Origin: an uncultured Muribaculaceae bacterium
GTDB lineage: Bacteria; Bacteroidota; Bacteroidia; Bacteroidales; Muribaculaceae
Assembly: GCA_944321725.1 (NCBI GenBank)
Contig: CALUMI010000003.1
Span: 61,729 to 125,728 of the forward strand
Length of the DNA stretch: 64,000 bases
Direction of reading: 5' to 3'
Shown here: piece after piece, positions 1 through 8,737 of the stretch
Position numbering within the stretch: position 1 is the first letter of the stretch
Layout: each line of letters begins with the position of its first letter
Program-made: the position numbers and the translations under genes
Notes under the pieces: model-generated
What the model was told of the DNA's origin: nothing
Database searches by the model: none
The model's input: the letters and a program-made list of their open reading frames with translations, nothing else

Positions 1-585
1 GATTATGTAGTATATAATGAGGCAGCATCCGGCCCACATCATGAATAAAGCTACTCCTTCGGTGAAAGAGAATGTGCCCGACGGGCGGAAATATTTGCCA
101 ACGCCGGCAAATCCGGATGCGCCTGCTCCTCCTACGCCGATGTTGAAGATTGAGGTTTGCGGAGTGAAATATTGCAGGCAAAGCAGTACTGCCATTCCGA
201 CTGTAACCGGCAGGGTGGATTTGAACATCAGAACCACATCTTTTGCCAACAGAAAGTGAGGTATGGCAAAGATGAGAGGTATGTAGTAAACCCATATTCT
301 TGCCCCGTAGAGCGCGATAAACAGGTTTTGGTGTCCGAATAACAGCGCGGTTATGGTTGTGATGAGGGCTATTGCCCATGCCGTTATCACAAATTTGTTG
401 CGCGCAAGCCCGCAATGCTTGCATGCCATGAACACCACGAATATGGCAAGAGGGTCACGTATTATCAGAAAAACGTCGGATAACGACGGCAATATCCATT
501 TTCTGAATGCCCCCTCAAAAATGAGGAGGAAAAAGAAAATCCAAATTGCTATGTTGCATAATCTGTATTCAGCCTCTTTTTCCAT
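1..585 (-). CDS. Wzy-like O-antigen/capsule polymerase, partial (C-terminus beyond window)
   Basis: Only the first 195 codons are present; the frame runs open through base 1. I place the start at the ATG at 585, five bases after the stop of the acyltransferase gene. The protein is strongly hydrophobic, with several likely membrane segments (about residues 10-25, 38-50, 60-75, 85-105 and 115-130). Near the N-terminus it carries EGAFRKW followed by a DVFLIIRDPLA segment, a signature I associate with the O-antigen ligase/polymerase-like membrane proteins of Bacteroidota polysaccharide loci. Such proteins polymerise lipid-linked repeat units at the periplasmic face of the inner membrane. Its place behind flippase, Wzc and Wza genes fits a Wzx/Wzy-type capsule pathway. 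Polymerase versus ligase cannot be decided from this fragment. Confidence 0.72.
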   Translation of the reverse strand, partial: MEKEAEYRLCNIAIWIFFFLLIFEGAFRKWILPSLSDVFLIIRDPLAIFVVFMACKHCGLARNKFVITAWAIALITTITALLFGHQNLFIALYGARIWVYYIPLIFAIPHFLLAKDVVLMFKSTLPVTVGMAVLLCLQYFTPQTSIFNIGVGGAGASGFAGVGKYFRPSGTFSFTEGVALFMMWAGCCLIIYYII

Positions 586-590
586 GCCGA

Positions 591-1643
591 TTATTGGAAT
601 ATGCGGGTTATGAACACGCGGCTTTTTTCCAAAATGAGAGAACAGAGTAGCGGCAGTGACACACCAACTGCCGAGTATCCAATCCAACCGTATTCATATA
701 GGCCGTTGCCGATCGGATAGTCAAGTCGTATGGCGTCATGTGGGACACCGAAACAATGCAGCAATATCAAAGAAAGAATCTTGAACGAAATCAGGTGGAG
801 TATCAAGATTGTCATTGTGTGTTTGCCTATGTAGACAAACACGTTGGCGAGTTTTCCACATCTCAGCATGTAGAGTGAGACGCAGTAACCCATGTAAAAT
901 CCTGCCGACGCCAAGACTATAAACACTATCGGGTCGACTATCTCGGCAGCTATTAATTCGAATGTGAAATATCGGCTGCATAGCAATATTACGCAAAAAC
1001 AAATTATGGCGGCTGTGATATTTGGCCTTAACAGTTTTGACTTATACCTGCTGAAAATGATGCCCAAATAGATTACGGACGGCACAATCAGCTCTCGATG
1101 AATATCGTAGGTGAAAGCCCCATAGGATTTCTTTATCAGGAAACCGGCGCAAAGAAGCGCGAAAAACACGGCGCTTACTACTGCGTTTTTCAGGCGACAT
1201 CTCTTTTGCAGCCATAAAACGGCCAATACGATTAAGGAGCCGAAAAACAGGCTTTTCAAGAACCACAGCGGATGCAGCAGCGGCTCCATCCGGGTGAACA
1301 GCGCTATTTTTATTCCGTGCCGCAGATAGTCGGCTACAGAATATTCTGTTGAGTTCAGTCCTATTGTGTACAGGCAATTATGGAATATCAAAAACAGTAT
1401 GTTCCAAAACAGGAAAGTCAGATACAGGCGTTTTATCCTCTTTATTATGAATTGCTTCTTGTTGTCGACGTATGCCGGTTTGAAAAAGAACCCGGAAACA
1501 ATGAAAAACAAGGGCATGATAAAAAGGTACGGGAAATTGTAAAATGGCGAGTCGGTATGGGTAATCACCATCATTATTATTCCTAATGCCTTGACTATGT
1601 AGAACGCGTCGCTCAGATTTTTGCCTGCGATTACTTTTTCCAT
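591..1643 (-). CDS. Acyltransferase 3 family membrane protein
   Basis: A 350-aa integral membrane protein with about ten hydrophobic segments. Near the N-terminus it has SDAFYIVKALGIIMMVITH and then FPYLFIMPLFFIVSGFFF, the usual opening of the acyltransferase 3 (OafA/NodX-like) family, with the conserved His at about residue 28. These enzymes move acetyl or other acyl groups from a cytoplasmic donor to sugars of surface polysaccharides. The start overlaps the end of the upstream flippase gene by 13 bases, and the stop lies five bases before the polymerase-like gene, so all three are co-transcribed and probably translationally coupled. The likely role is O-acetylation of the capsule repeat unit; the acyl group and acceptor are inferred, not visible. 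Confidence 0.8.
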   Translation of the reverse strand: MEKVIAGKNLSDAFYIVKALGIIMMVITHTDSPFYNFPYLFIMPLFFIVSGFFFKPAYVDNKKQFIIKRIKRLYLTFLFWNILFLIFHNCLYTIGLNSTEYSVADYLRHGIKIALFTRMEPLLHPLWFLKSLFFGSLIVLAVLWLQKRCRLKNAVVSAVFFALLCAGFLIKKSYGAFTYDIHRELIVPSVIYLGIIFSRYKSKLLRPNITAAIICFCVILLCSRYFTFELIAAEIVDPIVFIVLASAGFYMGYCVSLYMLRCGKLANVFVYIGKHTMTILILHLISFKILSLILLHCFGVPHDAIRLDYPIGNGLYEYGWIGYSAVGVSLPLLCSLILEKSRVFITRIFQ

Positions 1644-3169
1644 TTGTTTCTTAATCCCGTTAATTTGTTGGCCGCGAAAGTTTGGGTGAATAATCTTTCG
1701 TCTTTATTTAATCCTATGAAATAGATTGAGGCGGTCGTGGTTATGGCGGAGAATGCCGTAATCGCGACCAATCTCTCCCAACATTCCGGCATATAGACGC
1801 TTACGATGATTGGCAGCAAGAATGCCGGCACGGATACTTTTATTATGGTGAGAATCACTTCCGCGATAAATCTCTTGAATGCTATTTGCTTCTGTTTTTG
1901 CAGTATCCATGCCCCGACAAGCGAGGAGATGAAAGAAAAAATTATAAAGACAACGCTCGACGATTCCGGTATGCATCCGTTTTTATAGATTATAAAAGAC
2001 ACGGGTAGTATGAGAATCATCACGCTGTTGACGGCTAATTGATAATTCCTCATGTTTCCGTTGGCTACGGCGGTTGTGTTCAGCGGATTGCTGATTGACG
2101 CTGTCAGTGTCCAAAAAACTGCCAACTGCGTGAACAGCACAGCGTGCTCGGGCACGTAGCCAAGCCAAAAACGCAGAAGAATTTCCGCCTCGTAGAATAG
2201 GGGGACAGCGATAAGCAGCATCAAATAATATGAGAACTTGATGCTTCGGAACACTAATTTCTGCATTTCCTGATAATTGCCGCTTGCGTAGTTTTTTGTG
2301 ATTTGCGGATTTGCGGATATTTGAATGTTGTGCCCGAACTGGTTCAGAATGTTGGTGGCTTGGCTGGAAATGGCGGAAGCCGCGTTTACCGCAGGTCCGA
2401 AAAAGGCGTTTATCAGCAATATCAGTCCTTGCGAATAGCTTGCGAACACGATTTTTCCGGTCATGTTCCAAAACGCGAGTTTGCCAATGGATTTCATCAT
2501 CGCTTTGTCGAATAGCGGTTGGAATCTCACTTCGCTGAACTTGCGGCGGCAATATGTCCACATGCAGGCTGTATAAACCACGAAAGCGGCGAACAGCAAC
2601 AGCCCGTAGGCTGTCAGCTTGTCGGCGTGGATTGCCGGAAGAATAAAGCATATCGCAAGTTTTGACAATATGTCGATTATCGAGAAAAGAGCGTATACAT
2701 CCATTTTCTCGTGTGCCAATATTACGCCGTGGAAAGGGACGCTCAACACTGTTATCGCTGAGGTGGCCACTGATATTTGGAACACCCAAAAAGCCGCTCC
2801 CATCCGCTCTTCGGGAATGACGGCATATTGGTACAAATACCACAGTCCCACGCTTTCCATTAAGATTAGCAGTATGGCCGACAGGATGCCTTGCGTGGCC
2901 AACCCTACGGAAAACGTCTTTCTCAAGAAATGCTCATCTCCTTTTCCGAGCGCGATTGTCAGCCACCGTTGTGTTGAGATTGCCATTGATGTTGTGAGGG
3001 CGGACAATATTCCGACAATTCCGCCCACAACATTATATACTCCGTAGTCGACAACTCCTAATACGTTTAATACGATGCGGCTTGTGTAGAAACTCACCAG
3101 CATCATAAAAAACATTCTTACGTATAAGAATAGAGTGTTTTTGATTATCCGTTTATTGTTTTCTAACAC
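1631..3169 (-). CDS. Wzx-type polysaccharide flippase (MATE/MVF-like)
   Basis: A 512-aa protein with 12-14 predicted membrane spans, beginning with NKRIIKNTLFLYVRMFFMML and followed by SFYTSRIVLNVLGVVDYGVY. This N-terminus is typical of the oligosaccharide flippases of the polysaccharide biosynthesis/MVF superfamily in Bacteroidales capsule loci. Such proteins move undecaprenyl-linked repeat units across the inner membrane. The length is normal for the family. The stop overlaps the acyltransferase start, and 24 bases separate its start from the stop of the Wzc-type gene, so it belongs to the same leftward operon. The substrate cannot be read from the sequence. Confidence 0.85.
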   Translation of the reverse strand: MLENNKRIIKNTLFLYVRMFFMMLVSFYTSRIVLNVLGVVDYGVYNVVGGIVGILSALTTSMAISTQRWLTIALGKGDEHFLRKTFSVGLATQGILSAILLILMESVGLWYLYQYAVIPEERMGAAFWVFQISVATSAITVLSVPFHGVILAHEKMDVYALFSIIDILSKLAICFILPAIHADKLTAYGLLLFAAFVVYTACMWTYCRRKFSEVRFQPLFDKAMMKSIGKLAFWNMTGKIVFASYSQGLILLINAFFGPAVNAASAISSQATNILNQFGHNIQISANPQITKNYASGNYQEMQKLVFRSIKFSYYLMLLIAVPLFYEAEILLRFWLGYVPEHAVLFTQLAVFWTLTASISNPLNTTAVANGNMRNYQLAVNSVMILILPVSFIIYKNGCIPESSSVVFIIFSFISSLVGAWILQKQKQIAFKRFIAEVILTIIKVSVPAFLLPIIVSVYMPECWERLVAITAFSAITTTASIYFIGLNKDERLFTQTFAANKLTGLRNKWKK

Positions 3170-3193
3170 AATATGTCGGGTTTCTGTGGTGTG

Positions 3194-5623
3194 TCAATCG
3201 GCATTTTTGTACTTGCCGTAGCCGTAACCGTATTTGTATTTTTTGCCGTATTTTCCGTACTTGCCGTATTTCCCGTAGCCGTAGTAGTAGCCGTTTTTGC
3301 GCTTGTCCATGTCGATGCCGTTGATTAGCACGCAGAAGTTGGGCAGTTTCTCGTCGTTCTCGAAATCGTTGATTATCTCAAACTCGTTTTTGCGCGTGTA
3401 GTCGGTGCGGCATACGTAGACGCACAGGTCGGCCACACGGGCTACGAGGCGTGTGTCGGTCACCATCCCTATCGGCGCGGTGTCGAGAATGATGTAGTCG
3501 AAACGCTGTTTCAATATGTCGATTGCCGATTCCAGCGATTTGCGCGCCACAAGCTCGGTGGGGTTGGGAGGTATGGTGCCGCACGGCAGGATGAACAGGT
3601 GCGGCGAGGCCGCCGATTGCCGGCAGAGCGAAAGCAGGTCGGTCGATGTTGGCGACGACAGGTATTGTGTTATGCCTTTTCCGTCGCTGCCGATGCCGGG
3701 TATCTTGTTAAGGCTCGGATTTCGTATGTCGAGCCCTACGATTACGGTATCTTTCTCCATGAAGGCGAAACTTGCGGCGAGATTGGCGGCATTGAAACTT
3801 TTTCCTTCGTTGGGGCCTGTGGATGTGAACAGTATCACTTTTTGGTCTTCCTGAAGCATATACTGTATGTTGGTGCGCAGGCTGCGGAATATTTCTTCCG
3901 CCAACTCGTTGCGGTTCTCCTTTATCACTATCATGTTGCCGTCATCGTTTTTTATTATAGGGATGTCGCCTATTACGGGCACGTTGGTGATGCGCTCCAC
4001 GTCGTTGCGCCCCTCAATCTTGAAGCGCAAAGATTTGAAAAGCCAGATGCAGCCTATCGGGAAAAGCAGGCCGAGCATGAACGCGACGGTGTAGAGATTG
4101 CGGCTGTTGGGCGCGACGAGGCTTCTTGCGCGGGGTTCTTCCACTATGCGCCCGTTGTTGGCTTTTGCCGCCAAGGTTATGGCGTTTTCCTCGCGCTTTT
4201 GCAGTAGCATCAGGTAGAGATTTGCCTTTATTTCCTGTTGGCGGCTGATGTCGCGCAGCGCTTTTTCCTGTTGCGGTGTGTTGCGGATTCGTGTGCGGTA
4301 TTTTCCCGCCTCAAGGTCGAGATTGGCGCGGGTTATCTGCAAGGCCTGCTCGACGCTTTCCACAGTGGTGAACACAGTGTTGCGCGTGGCTGCGATGGCC
4401 GCGTCGAGGTTGACTACCGCCGGGCTTGTTTCTTTCGAGGTGCGGAGCAGCCGCTTGCGCTCAACCATCAGCTCGTTATATTGGTTGATGATGTTAGTCA
4501 GGGCCGGGTCGGTCAGGCCTACGTTTGCCGGTATCACCTCGTTGTCGTTTGCCGGGTTTTCTATGTAGTCGCGCAGATAGCCCACCAATCGCATCTGATT
4601 GGAGTTTTCGGCGCGTTTTTGGTCGTATTCGGAGTTGCTTTGCAAGGCGAGTTGCGCGTCGGTGCTGAGGTCGGTCAGTCCGGCTCTTTGCTTGTAGTCG
4701 GCCATCTCGCTCTCTGTCGTGCCGAGCTCCTCGTTGATTACCTTTATGCGCTCGTCGATAAATTCGGCTGTGCGTATAGCCACTTGGTTTTTGTCGTCGT
4801 TCGCGTCGTTGTTGTAGATTTCCACAAGGGTGTTGAGGAAATCTATTCCGCGAGGCACATTGGTGTCGTTGACGATGAGCTGCACAATCGAGGTGTACTC
4901 GCTTGTCGGGCTTGCGTTGAGCCGGGCCTTATAGCTGTCGGCCATTACCGACGGGGGCAATATGACGGCACGTATGTGGCGCGGCGATTTTTGCCGTGAG
5001 GCTATGAGGCTGTCAGCAGAAAGGCTGAGTGTGCCTACCGGAGTGACGAATACCGCGGGCAGCCGCTTGAACACTTTGCGTGAGGCGTATTCTTTTTTCT
5101 GAATGTTGTAGGATGCTGTTGCGGTGACCATTCCGCCGGGCGCACAGTCCAATTCCACTGTCAGCTGAGATGGCAGTTGCTCTGCCTCTTCCGGCGACAT
5201 CCATACTTTTACGGGTGTGTTGTTGTACAGGGGATAGTCGTATCCGAGTTTGTTGTATTCTGTATAGTCGATGTAGAGGTTGAGTTTTGTCACCACTTTC
5301 TTTATCAGGGAGAAAGATTGCAAAATCTCTATCTCGTTGTCGAAATTGCTTGCCAATGAGAACATTCCCAAGTCCTCCACACCTCCGAGCTGCGAGGCCG
5401 AGTTTGTCCGCGCTTTGTCGCCTTGCTTGATTAGCACGGTTGAGCGCACGCTGTAGACGGGAGTCTGGTAGCGCAGATATGCGTAGGCTCCTGCCATAGC
5501 CGCGAGCAGGCATACTAAAATGACCGGCCAATATATAAGGTATTCAAATATAATTGCTTTATAGTCGGTCTTTTTTTTGTTGTGAGTGAAAATATCGTCG
5601 TACAGTTCTTTTTTCATTGCCAT
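3194..5623 (-). CDS. Wzc-type chain-length determinant / bacterial tyrosine kinase
   Basis: An 809-aa inner-membrane protein. Order: membrane helix about residues 32-50, large periplasmic Wzz domain with coiled-coil character (about 265-480), second helix about 508-529, then a cytoplasmic BY-kinase domain. The kinase motifs are Walker A GPNEGKS (603-609), Walker A' IVGLDIRNP (628-636) and Walker B IILDT (711-715). The C-terminal tail (779-806) is a run of Tyr, Gly and Lys with about 14 tyrosines, the autophosphorylation cluster expected in this family. With Wza it controls polymer length and export. It starts 12 bases after the wza stop; the first ATG (5623) and the one six bases later (5617) are both possible starts. 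Confidence 0.92.
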   Translation of the reverse strand: MAMKKELYDDIFTHNKKKTDYKAIIFEYLIYWPVILVCLLAAMAGAYAYLRYQTPVYSVRSTVLIKQGDKARTNSASQLGGVEDLGMFSLASNFDNEIEILQSFSLIKKVVTKLNLYIDYTEYNKLGYDYPLYNNTPVKVWMSPEEAEQLPSQLTVELDCAPGGMVTATASYNIQKKEYASRKVFKRLPAVFVTPVGTLSLSADSLIASRQKSPRHIRAVILPPSVMADSYKARLNASPTSEYTSIVQLIVNDTNVPRGIDFLNTLVEIYNNDANDDKNQVAIRTAEFIDERIKVINEELGTTESEMADYKQRAGLTDLSTDAQLALQSNSEYDQKRAENSNQMRLVGYLRDYIENPANDNEVIPANVGLTDPALTNIINQYNELMVERKRLLRTSKETSPAVVNLDAAIAATRNTVFTTVESVEQALQITRANLDLEAGKYRTRIRNTPQQEKALRDISRQQEIKANLYLMLLQKREENAITLAAKANNGRIVEEPRARSLVAPNSRNLYTVAFMLGLLFPIGCIWLFKSLRFKIEGRNDVERITNVPVIGDIPIIKNDDGNMIVIKENRNELAEEIFRSLRTNIQYMLQEDQKVILFTSTGPNEGKSFNAANLAASFAFMEKDTVIVGLDIRNPSLNKIPGIGSDGKGITQYLSSPTSTDLLSLCRQSAASPHLFILPCGTIPPNPTELVARKSLESAIDILKQRFDYIILDTAPIGMVTDTRLVARVADLCVYVCRTDYTRKNEFEIINDFENDEKLPNFCVLINGIDMDKRKNGYYYGYGKYGKYGKYGKKYKYGYGYGKYKNAD

Positions 5624-5635
5624 GATGCCGGTGTT

Positions 5636-6430
5636 TTATTTGATAGCCACCACTATGAGTGATGTTATGGTCGTAATCAATCCCAATATGCTTATCCAGA
5701 TGGAGCCGTTGCTGCTTAACGCGTTGGAGCGAACTCTCGCTTTGGTGGGCTTCACGTAGACAATGTCGTTTTGTTGCAGGTAGTAGTATGGCGACAGCAC
5801 TATGTCTGACTCTGTCAAATCGAGATGTACCACAGTCCTTTTTCCTGTGCTGTCCTCACGGAGCAGATGCACATCGTCGCGGTCGGCAAACAATGTCATG
5901 TCGCCGGCTTGGGCGAGGGCTTGGAAAATGTTGATCCGCTCGTCGTTGACGTTGTAGGTGCCCGGTTTGCTCACTTCGCCTATTACGCTGATTTTATAAT
6001 TGGCCGACCGTACAGTGACGTTAGGCACCTCGCTGAGATATGCTTGCAGCTTCTCGCGTATCAGTGCCTCGCACTCGCGGGCGGTGAGCCCTTCTACTTT
6101 AAGGTTTCCCAATACGGGATAATCGATATACCCGTTGTTGTCAACCAAATAGTTCAACAGTTTTGCGTCGCCTATGCCTTGCGTCGTCGACGCTTGGTCT
6201 TTTCCTTGTCCTATTTTCCGGTAGAATGGTACGGAGGAGGCCGGGTCGGAAGTGCTGACTATGATTGTCAGCTCGTCTTTAGGCATGACGCGGTATTCAT
6301 ACAGCCGCGCCTGCTGTTGCGCCTTTTCGAGAATTTCATCGTCGCGCAGATAGATGGATTTGTCGTATGACGCGCATCCCGGCAATATGGTTGCCAAGAG
6401 CATGAGAATGATGCTTTTTTTCAGGTTCAT
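5636..6430 (-). CDS. Wza-type polysaccharide export outer-membrane lipoprotein
   Basis: A 264-aa lipoprotein. The signal peptide ends in the lipobox LPGC with Cys19. A polysaccharide-export domain follows (YRVMPKDELTIIVSTSDP, about residues 46-63), then SLBB-like beta-grasp segments (VIGEVSKPGTYNV, about 150-162, with residues further on). The C-terminus is a hydrophobic helix (ISILGLITTITSLIVVAIK) instead of the amphipathic barrel helix of E. coli Wza, as is usual in the short Bacteroidales version. It would form the outer-membrane exit channel and work with the Wzc-type protein encoded directly downstream (12-base gap). It is upstream of wzc in the same operon. Confidence 0.9.
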   Translation of the reverse strand: MNLKKSIILMLLATILPGCASYDKSIYLRDDEILEKAQQQARLYEYRVMPKDELTIIVSTSDPASSVPFYRKIGQGKDQASTTQGIGDAKLLNYLVDNNGYIDYPVLGNLKVEGLTARECEALIREKLQAYLSEVPNVTVRSANYKISVIGEVSKPGTYNVNDERINIFQALAQAGDMTLFADRDDVHLLREDSTGKRTVVHLDLTESDIVLSPYYYLQQNDIVYVKPTKARVRSNALSSNGSIWISILGLITTITSLIVVAIK

Positions 6431-6442
6431 GACGATATTTTT

Positions 6443-6880
6443 TTAGAACAACTTTTGAAAAGCGTGGGAGAACAGTCCTTTGCGGGTGCCGGAATCAGGC
6501 CTCTGCAGGAAGCGTTCTCTGTAGATTTCTTCAAAAGTCATGTTGTTTTTAATCATTTTGTAGATGATGCCCCATTCGGGCAGTCCGCCCAAGTTGCGGT
6601 CGTCGATAAAGAGGTCGGCTTTCACTTTGCGTGAGAACCCTCTGTGCCCGGCATTTTCTTCTGGATAGTTGCTGTTGACGGCATAGAATGTCAGCCCGCG
6701 CCGTTTGCAGAACTCTACGGCCTCGTCGAGCTGCCGTCCTTCTCTGACGGTCCACAGTATTAACTGGTGCCTCTCGTCTGAAAGCATTTTCAATGTTTCT
6801 ATGGCGAAAGGAATTTCCGGCCCTATTTCCGGATAGCGGTGCTCTACGATGGTTCCGTCGAAGTCAACTGCTATTATCAT
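6443..6880 (-). CDS. HAD-like hydrolase, small
   Basis: A 145-aa protein. A longer open frame continues upstream, but that part lies inside the kinase gene, so I take the ATG at 6880, eleven bases after the kinase stop. The N-terminus is MIIAVDFDGTIVEHRYPEIG, giving the HAD motif I DxDGT with nucleophile Asp6. Motif II may be in LILWTVREG, and FIDDRNLGG gives the acidic motif IV. This cap-less HAD family is common in Bacteroidales genomes and is usually annotated only as hydrolase. Its position between the kinase-like gene and wza makes it part of the capsule operon's regulatory or nucleotide-sugar section, but the substrate is unknown. Confidence 0.78.
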   Translation of the reverse strand: MIIAVDFDGTIVEHRYPEIGPEIPFAIETLKMLSDERHQLILWTVREGRQLDEAVEFCKRRGLTFYAVNSNYPEENAGHRGFSRKVKADLFIDDRNLGGLPEWGIIYKMIKNNMTFEEIYRERFLQRPDSGTRKGLFSHAFQKLF

Positions 6881-6891
6881 GTCGGATATTT

Positions 6892-7758
6892 CTATAGTGA
6901 GCAAAAAATGTTGTGGCTTAGGATTGCCGCCTCTTTTTCCGGCCGGTTTTTCAGCAGAAAGGCGGGGACGGTTCCCGCAATGCGGGCCAATGTGCCGCTG
7001 ATTGCTGCAAAACTTGTGGTGTCGCGTCCGATTAGCGATGTCGAAACCGTCAACCGCCGGAAAGCCTCTGTTTCGCTTATGCGTATGGCCTGATTCGTAT
7101 CTGCCTGCTCCATAAAAAACAGTGCCTTGGGCCTTGCCTTGTCGTTGCGGTGGCACGGTGTCTTTCCGCTCCATGGGGTGCCGTAGACAAATATGCTGTC
7201 GTCAGCCATGAGGCGCAGCGCGGGTTGGTCGTCGTTGAGCAGCCGGGTGCCGGGTATGTATCGCTGCCATAGCCGGGAATGTGTGCTTTTTCCGATGCCC
7301 GATGGCCCGATGAATGCGCATCCTTCAGCGCCGTTGGCCACACACGAGGCGTGGATTAGCAATGTGCCGCGGAATGCGGAGCTGTAGATAAACGACAGCA
7401 TTATGAAATCGTTGAGGGCTGTCGGCGAGCCGGGTCCGTCGCAAGTCCAGTCGGTAAGCACTTCCGTCCAATGGTAATCGGCTGTCAGGCGATATTCGGT
7501 TTGTCTGTTGATTGTGAGTGTGAAACCGATATGGTCGGGTGTCAGCCACAATCGCATGATTTTGTCGCCCGTGTCGCTTGTCAACACCGGCTCGCCCGGA
7601 TTCTCAGGCAGATTATCGCGTCCCGTGGCTATCCGGCATATTAAATTTTTGTCGTTGTCTGTATTTTGAGTTATAAACGGCTTTAAATTCGGCAATATTT
7701 CCGCTACATTGCCATCATAGTCCAAGTCGATTTGCAAATCAGCTATTTGCAGCCTCAT
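6892..7758 (-). CDS. HPr-kinase-like P-loop protein (HprK C-terminal / PEPCK-like fold)
   Basis: A 288-aa protein with a clear P-loop, FIGPSGIGKSTHSRLW, at about residues 149-164. LLNDDQPAL and VYGTPWSGKTPC follow; both are typical of the HPr kinase/phosphorylase C-terminal superfamily, whose fold is shared with ATP-dependent PEP carboxykinase. The first 130 residues have no motif I can name. Family members occur beside capsule and peptide-modification loci and are often labelled serine kinase or PEPCK-like; the phosphorylation target is unknown. The start overlaps the stop of the HTH gene by four bases (ATGA), so the two are translationally coupled. It is not a classical HprK, because the N-terminal domain differs. 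Confidence 0.75.
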   Translation of the reverse strand: MRLQIADLQIDLDYDGNVAEILPNLKPFITQNTDNDKNLICRIATGRDNLPENPGEPVLTSDTGDKIMRLWLTPDHIGFTLTINRQTEYRLTADYHWTEVLTDWTCDGPGSPTALNDFIMLSFIYSSAFRGTLLIHASCVANGAEGCAFIGPSGIGKSTHSRLWQRYIPGTRLLNDDQPALRLMADDSIFVYGTPWSGKTPCHRNDKARPKALFFMEQADTNQAIRISETEAFRRLTVSTSLIGRDTTSFAAISGTLARIAGTVPAFLLKNRPEKEAAILSHNIFCSL

Positions 7759-8153
7759 AATCCGGTCATGAATACAGAGGGCGTTACCCCGTATTTTGCT
7801 GAGAACAGTCTGTAGAACGTGCGCAGGCTTTTGAATCCCGCGTCGATGGCTATTGCCTTGATTGGCGCGTCAGGGTTGCCGCGCATCAGTTCCACCGCGT
7901 AGTCCAGACGCAGGTCGTTGATGTATCCGTTCAGGCTGTTGCCGGCATATTTGTGCATCAGTCTCGCCACTTTGTTTTTGTTTATCAATCCCAATTTTAT
8001 GTATTTTTCTCTGCAAAAGAGCGGGTCGAGAAATAATTGCCGGTCGACTATAGCATGGTGAATGCTGTCAAACAAGGCTCTGTCCGTGTCATTCGTATAG
8101 ACAGATGGCGCGGATTTTTCTGACGCTGTTTTGATGTTCGACGGTGCGGTCAT
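7755..8153 (-). CDS. Short AraC-type helix-turn-helix protein
   Basis: A 132-aa protein starting at the ATG at 8153, which overlaps the upxY stop by four bases (ATGA); a longer upstream start would sit inside upxY. The C-terminal half is an AraC/XylS DNA-binding domain with two helix-turn-helix units: LNGYINDLRLDYAVELM, then IKAIAIDAGFKSLRTFYRLF and KYGVTPSVF at the end. The N-terminal 50 residues (TAPSNIKTASEKSAPSVYTN onwards) show no ligand-binding domain. It resembles the DNA-binding half of a hybrid two-component or AraC regulator standing alone. Its location as second gene of the capsule operon suggests local control of that locus; its targets are unknown. Confidence 0.82.
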   Translation of the reverse strand: MTAPSNIKTASEKSAPSVYTNDTDRALFDSIHHAIVDRQLFLDPLFCREKYIKLGLINKNKVARLMHKYAGNSLNGYINDLRLDYAVELMRGNPDAPIKAIAIDAGFKSLRTFYRLFSAKYGVTPSVFMTGL

Positions 8154-8737
8154 ATCAGTTGCAAATATTCCGGATTGATTTCCACTGTGGCCACAAGCCA
8201 TGAGGGAAGCTCTATGATGATGCGTTTTGTGCGTGTCCCGCGGGTTGCGAGCAGTTGGCCCTCATATCCGTTCATGCTGCCTCCGATGATGCGCACTTTG
8301 CGCCCGTACATGTCGGGTGTGAGCTCGCCCGGCAAATAATATTGCGGTGTCTTTGTGCAGGCCACCGCGCGTATGAACCGTTCCATGTCGCGTGCGGGCA
8401 CTGTCATCGGCTCGCAGTATGTTCCGCCTTTCATATAGCGGTATTGCAGGGTGGGGATTTTCTCGATTATCGGGTCGAGCACGGCACGCGTGCTGTAAGA
8501 GAAAAGCAAATCGGAGATGAAAGGCACTTCTTCCCTTATCAGTTTTCCTTGCCGGGTGGTTAATCTCCAGCGCAGAGGCGTAAACACTGTGATGTCCATG
8601 CCCTGCAATTGCCGGTATGCCGGAAGTTTCGCGTTTGTGCGCTTTAAATCGCGCAACACGTACCATCGCATTTCCGGATTGTTGCAATCATGCAAATCTT
8701 CTAATCCTGCGTGATTGTTTATGTTGTTGTAAATCAT
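8150..8737 (-). CDS. UpxY-family transcription antiterminator (NusG-like)
   Basis: A 195-aa NusG paralogue. The NGN domain begins with RWYVLRDLKRTNAKLPAYRQ. Near the C-terminus, GRKVRIIGGSMNGYEGQL is the KOW-like element, and the protein ends ATVEINPEYLQLI. UpxY proteins act on the leader of the capsule operon they head and let RNA polymerase read through the long transcript. I chose the ATG at 8737. The frame stays open to an ATG at 8788, which would add 17 residues encoded across a run of eight G (8751-8758), and an internal ATG at 8671 lies right before RWYV. It is the first gene of the leftward capsule operon, with no promoter of fixed orientation in front of it. Confidence 0.88.
   Translation of the reverse strand: MIYNNINNHAGLEDLHDCNNPEMRWYVLRDLKRTNAKLPAYRQLQGMDITVFTPLRWRLTTRQGKLIREEVPFISDLLFSYSTRAVLDPIIEKIPTLQYRYMKGGTYCEPMTVPARDMERFIRAVACTKTPQYYLPGELTPDMYGRKVRIIGGSMNGYEGQLLATRGTRTKRIIIELPSWLVATVEINPEYLQLI

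Noticed and set aside
3516..4999. Long plus-strand open frames opposite the capsule kinase gene
   Set aside because: They are antisense shadows of a well-supported 809-aa gene; long opposite frames of this kind occur across the whole window.
6881..7174. N-terminal extension of the HAD-like protein
   Set aside because: The added sequence lies within the kinase gene, and MIIAVDFDGT is the natural start of a HAD domain.
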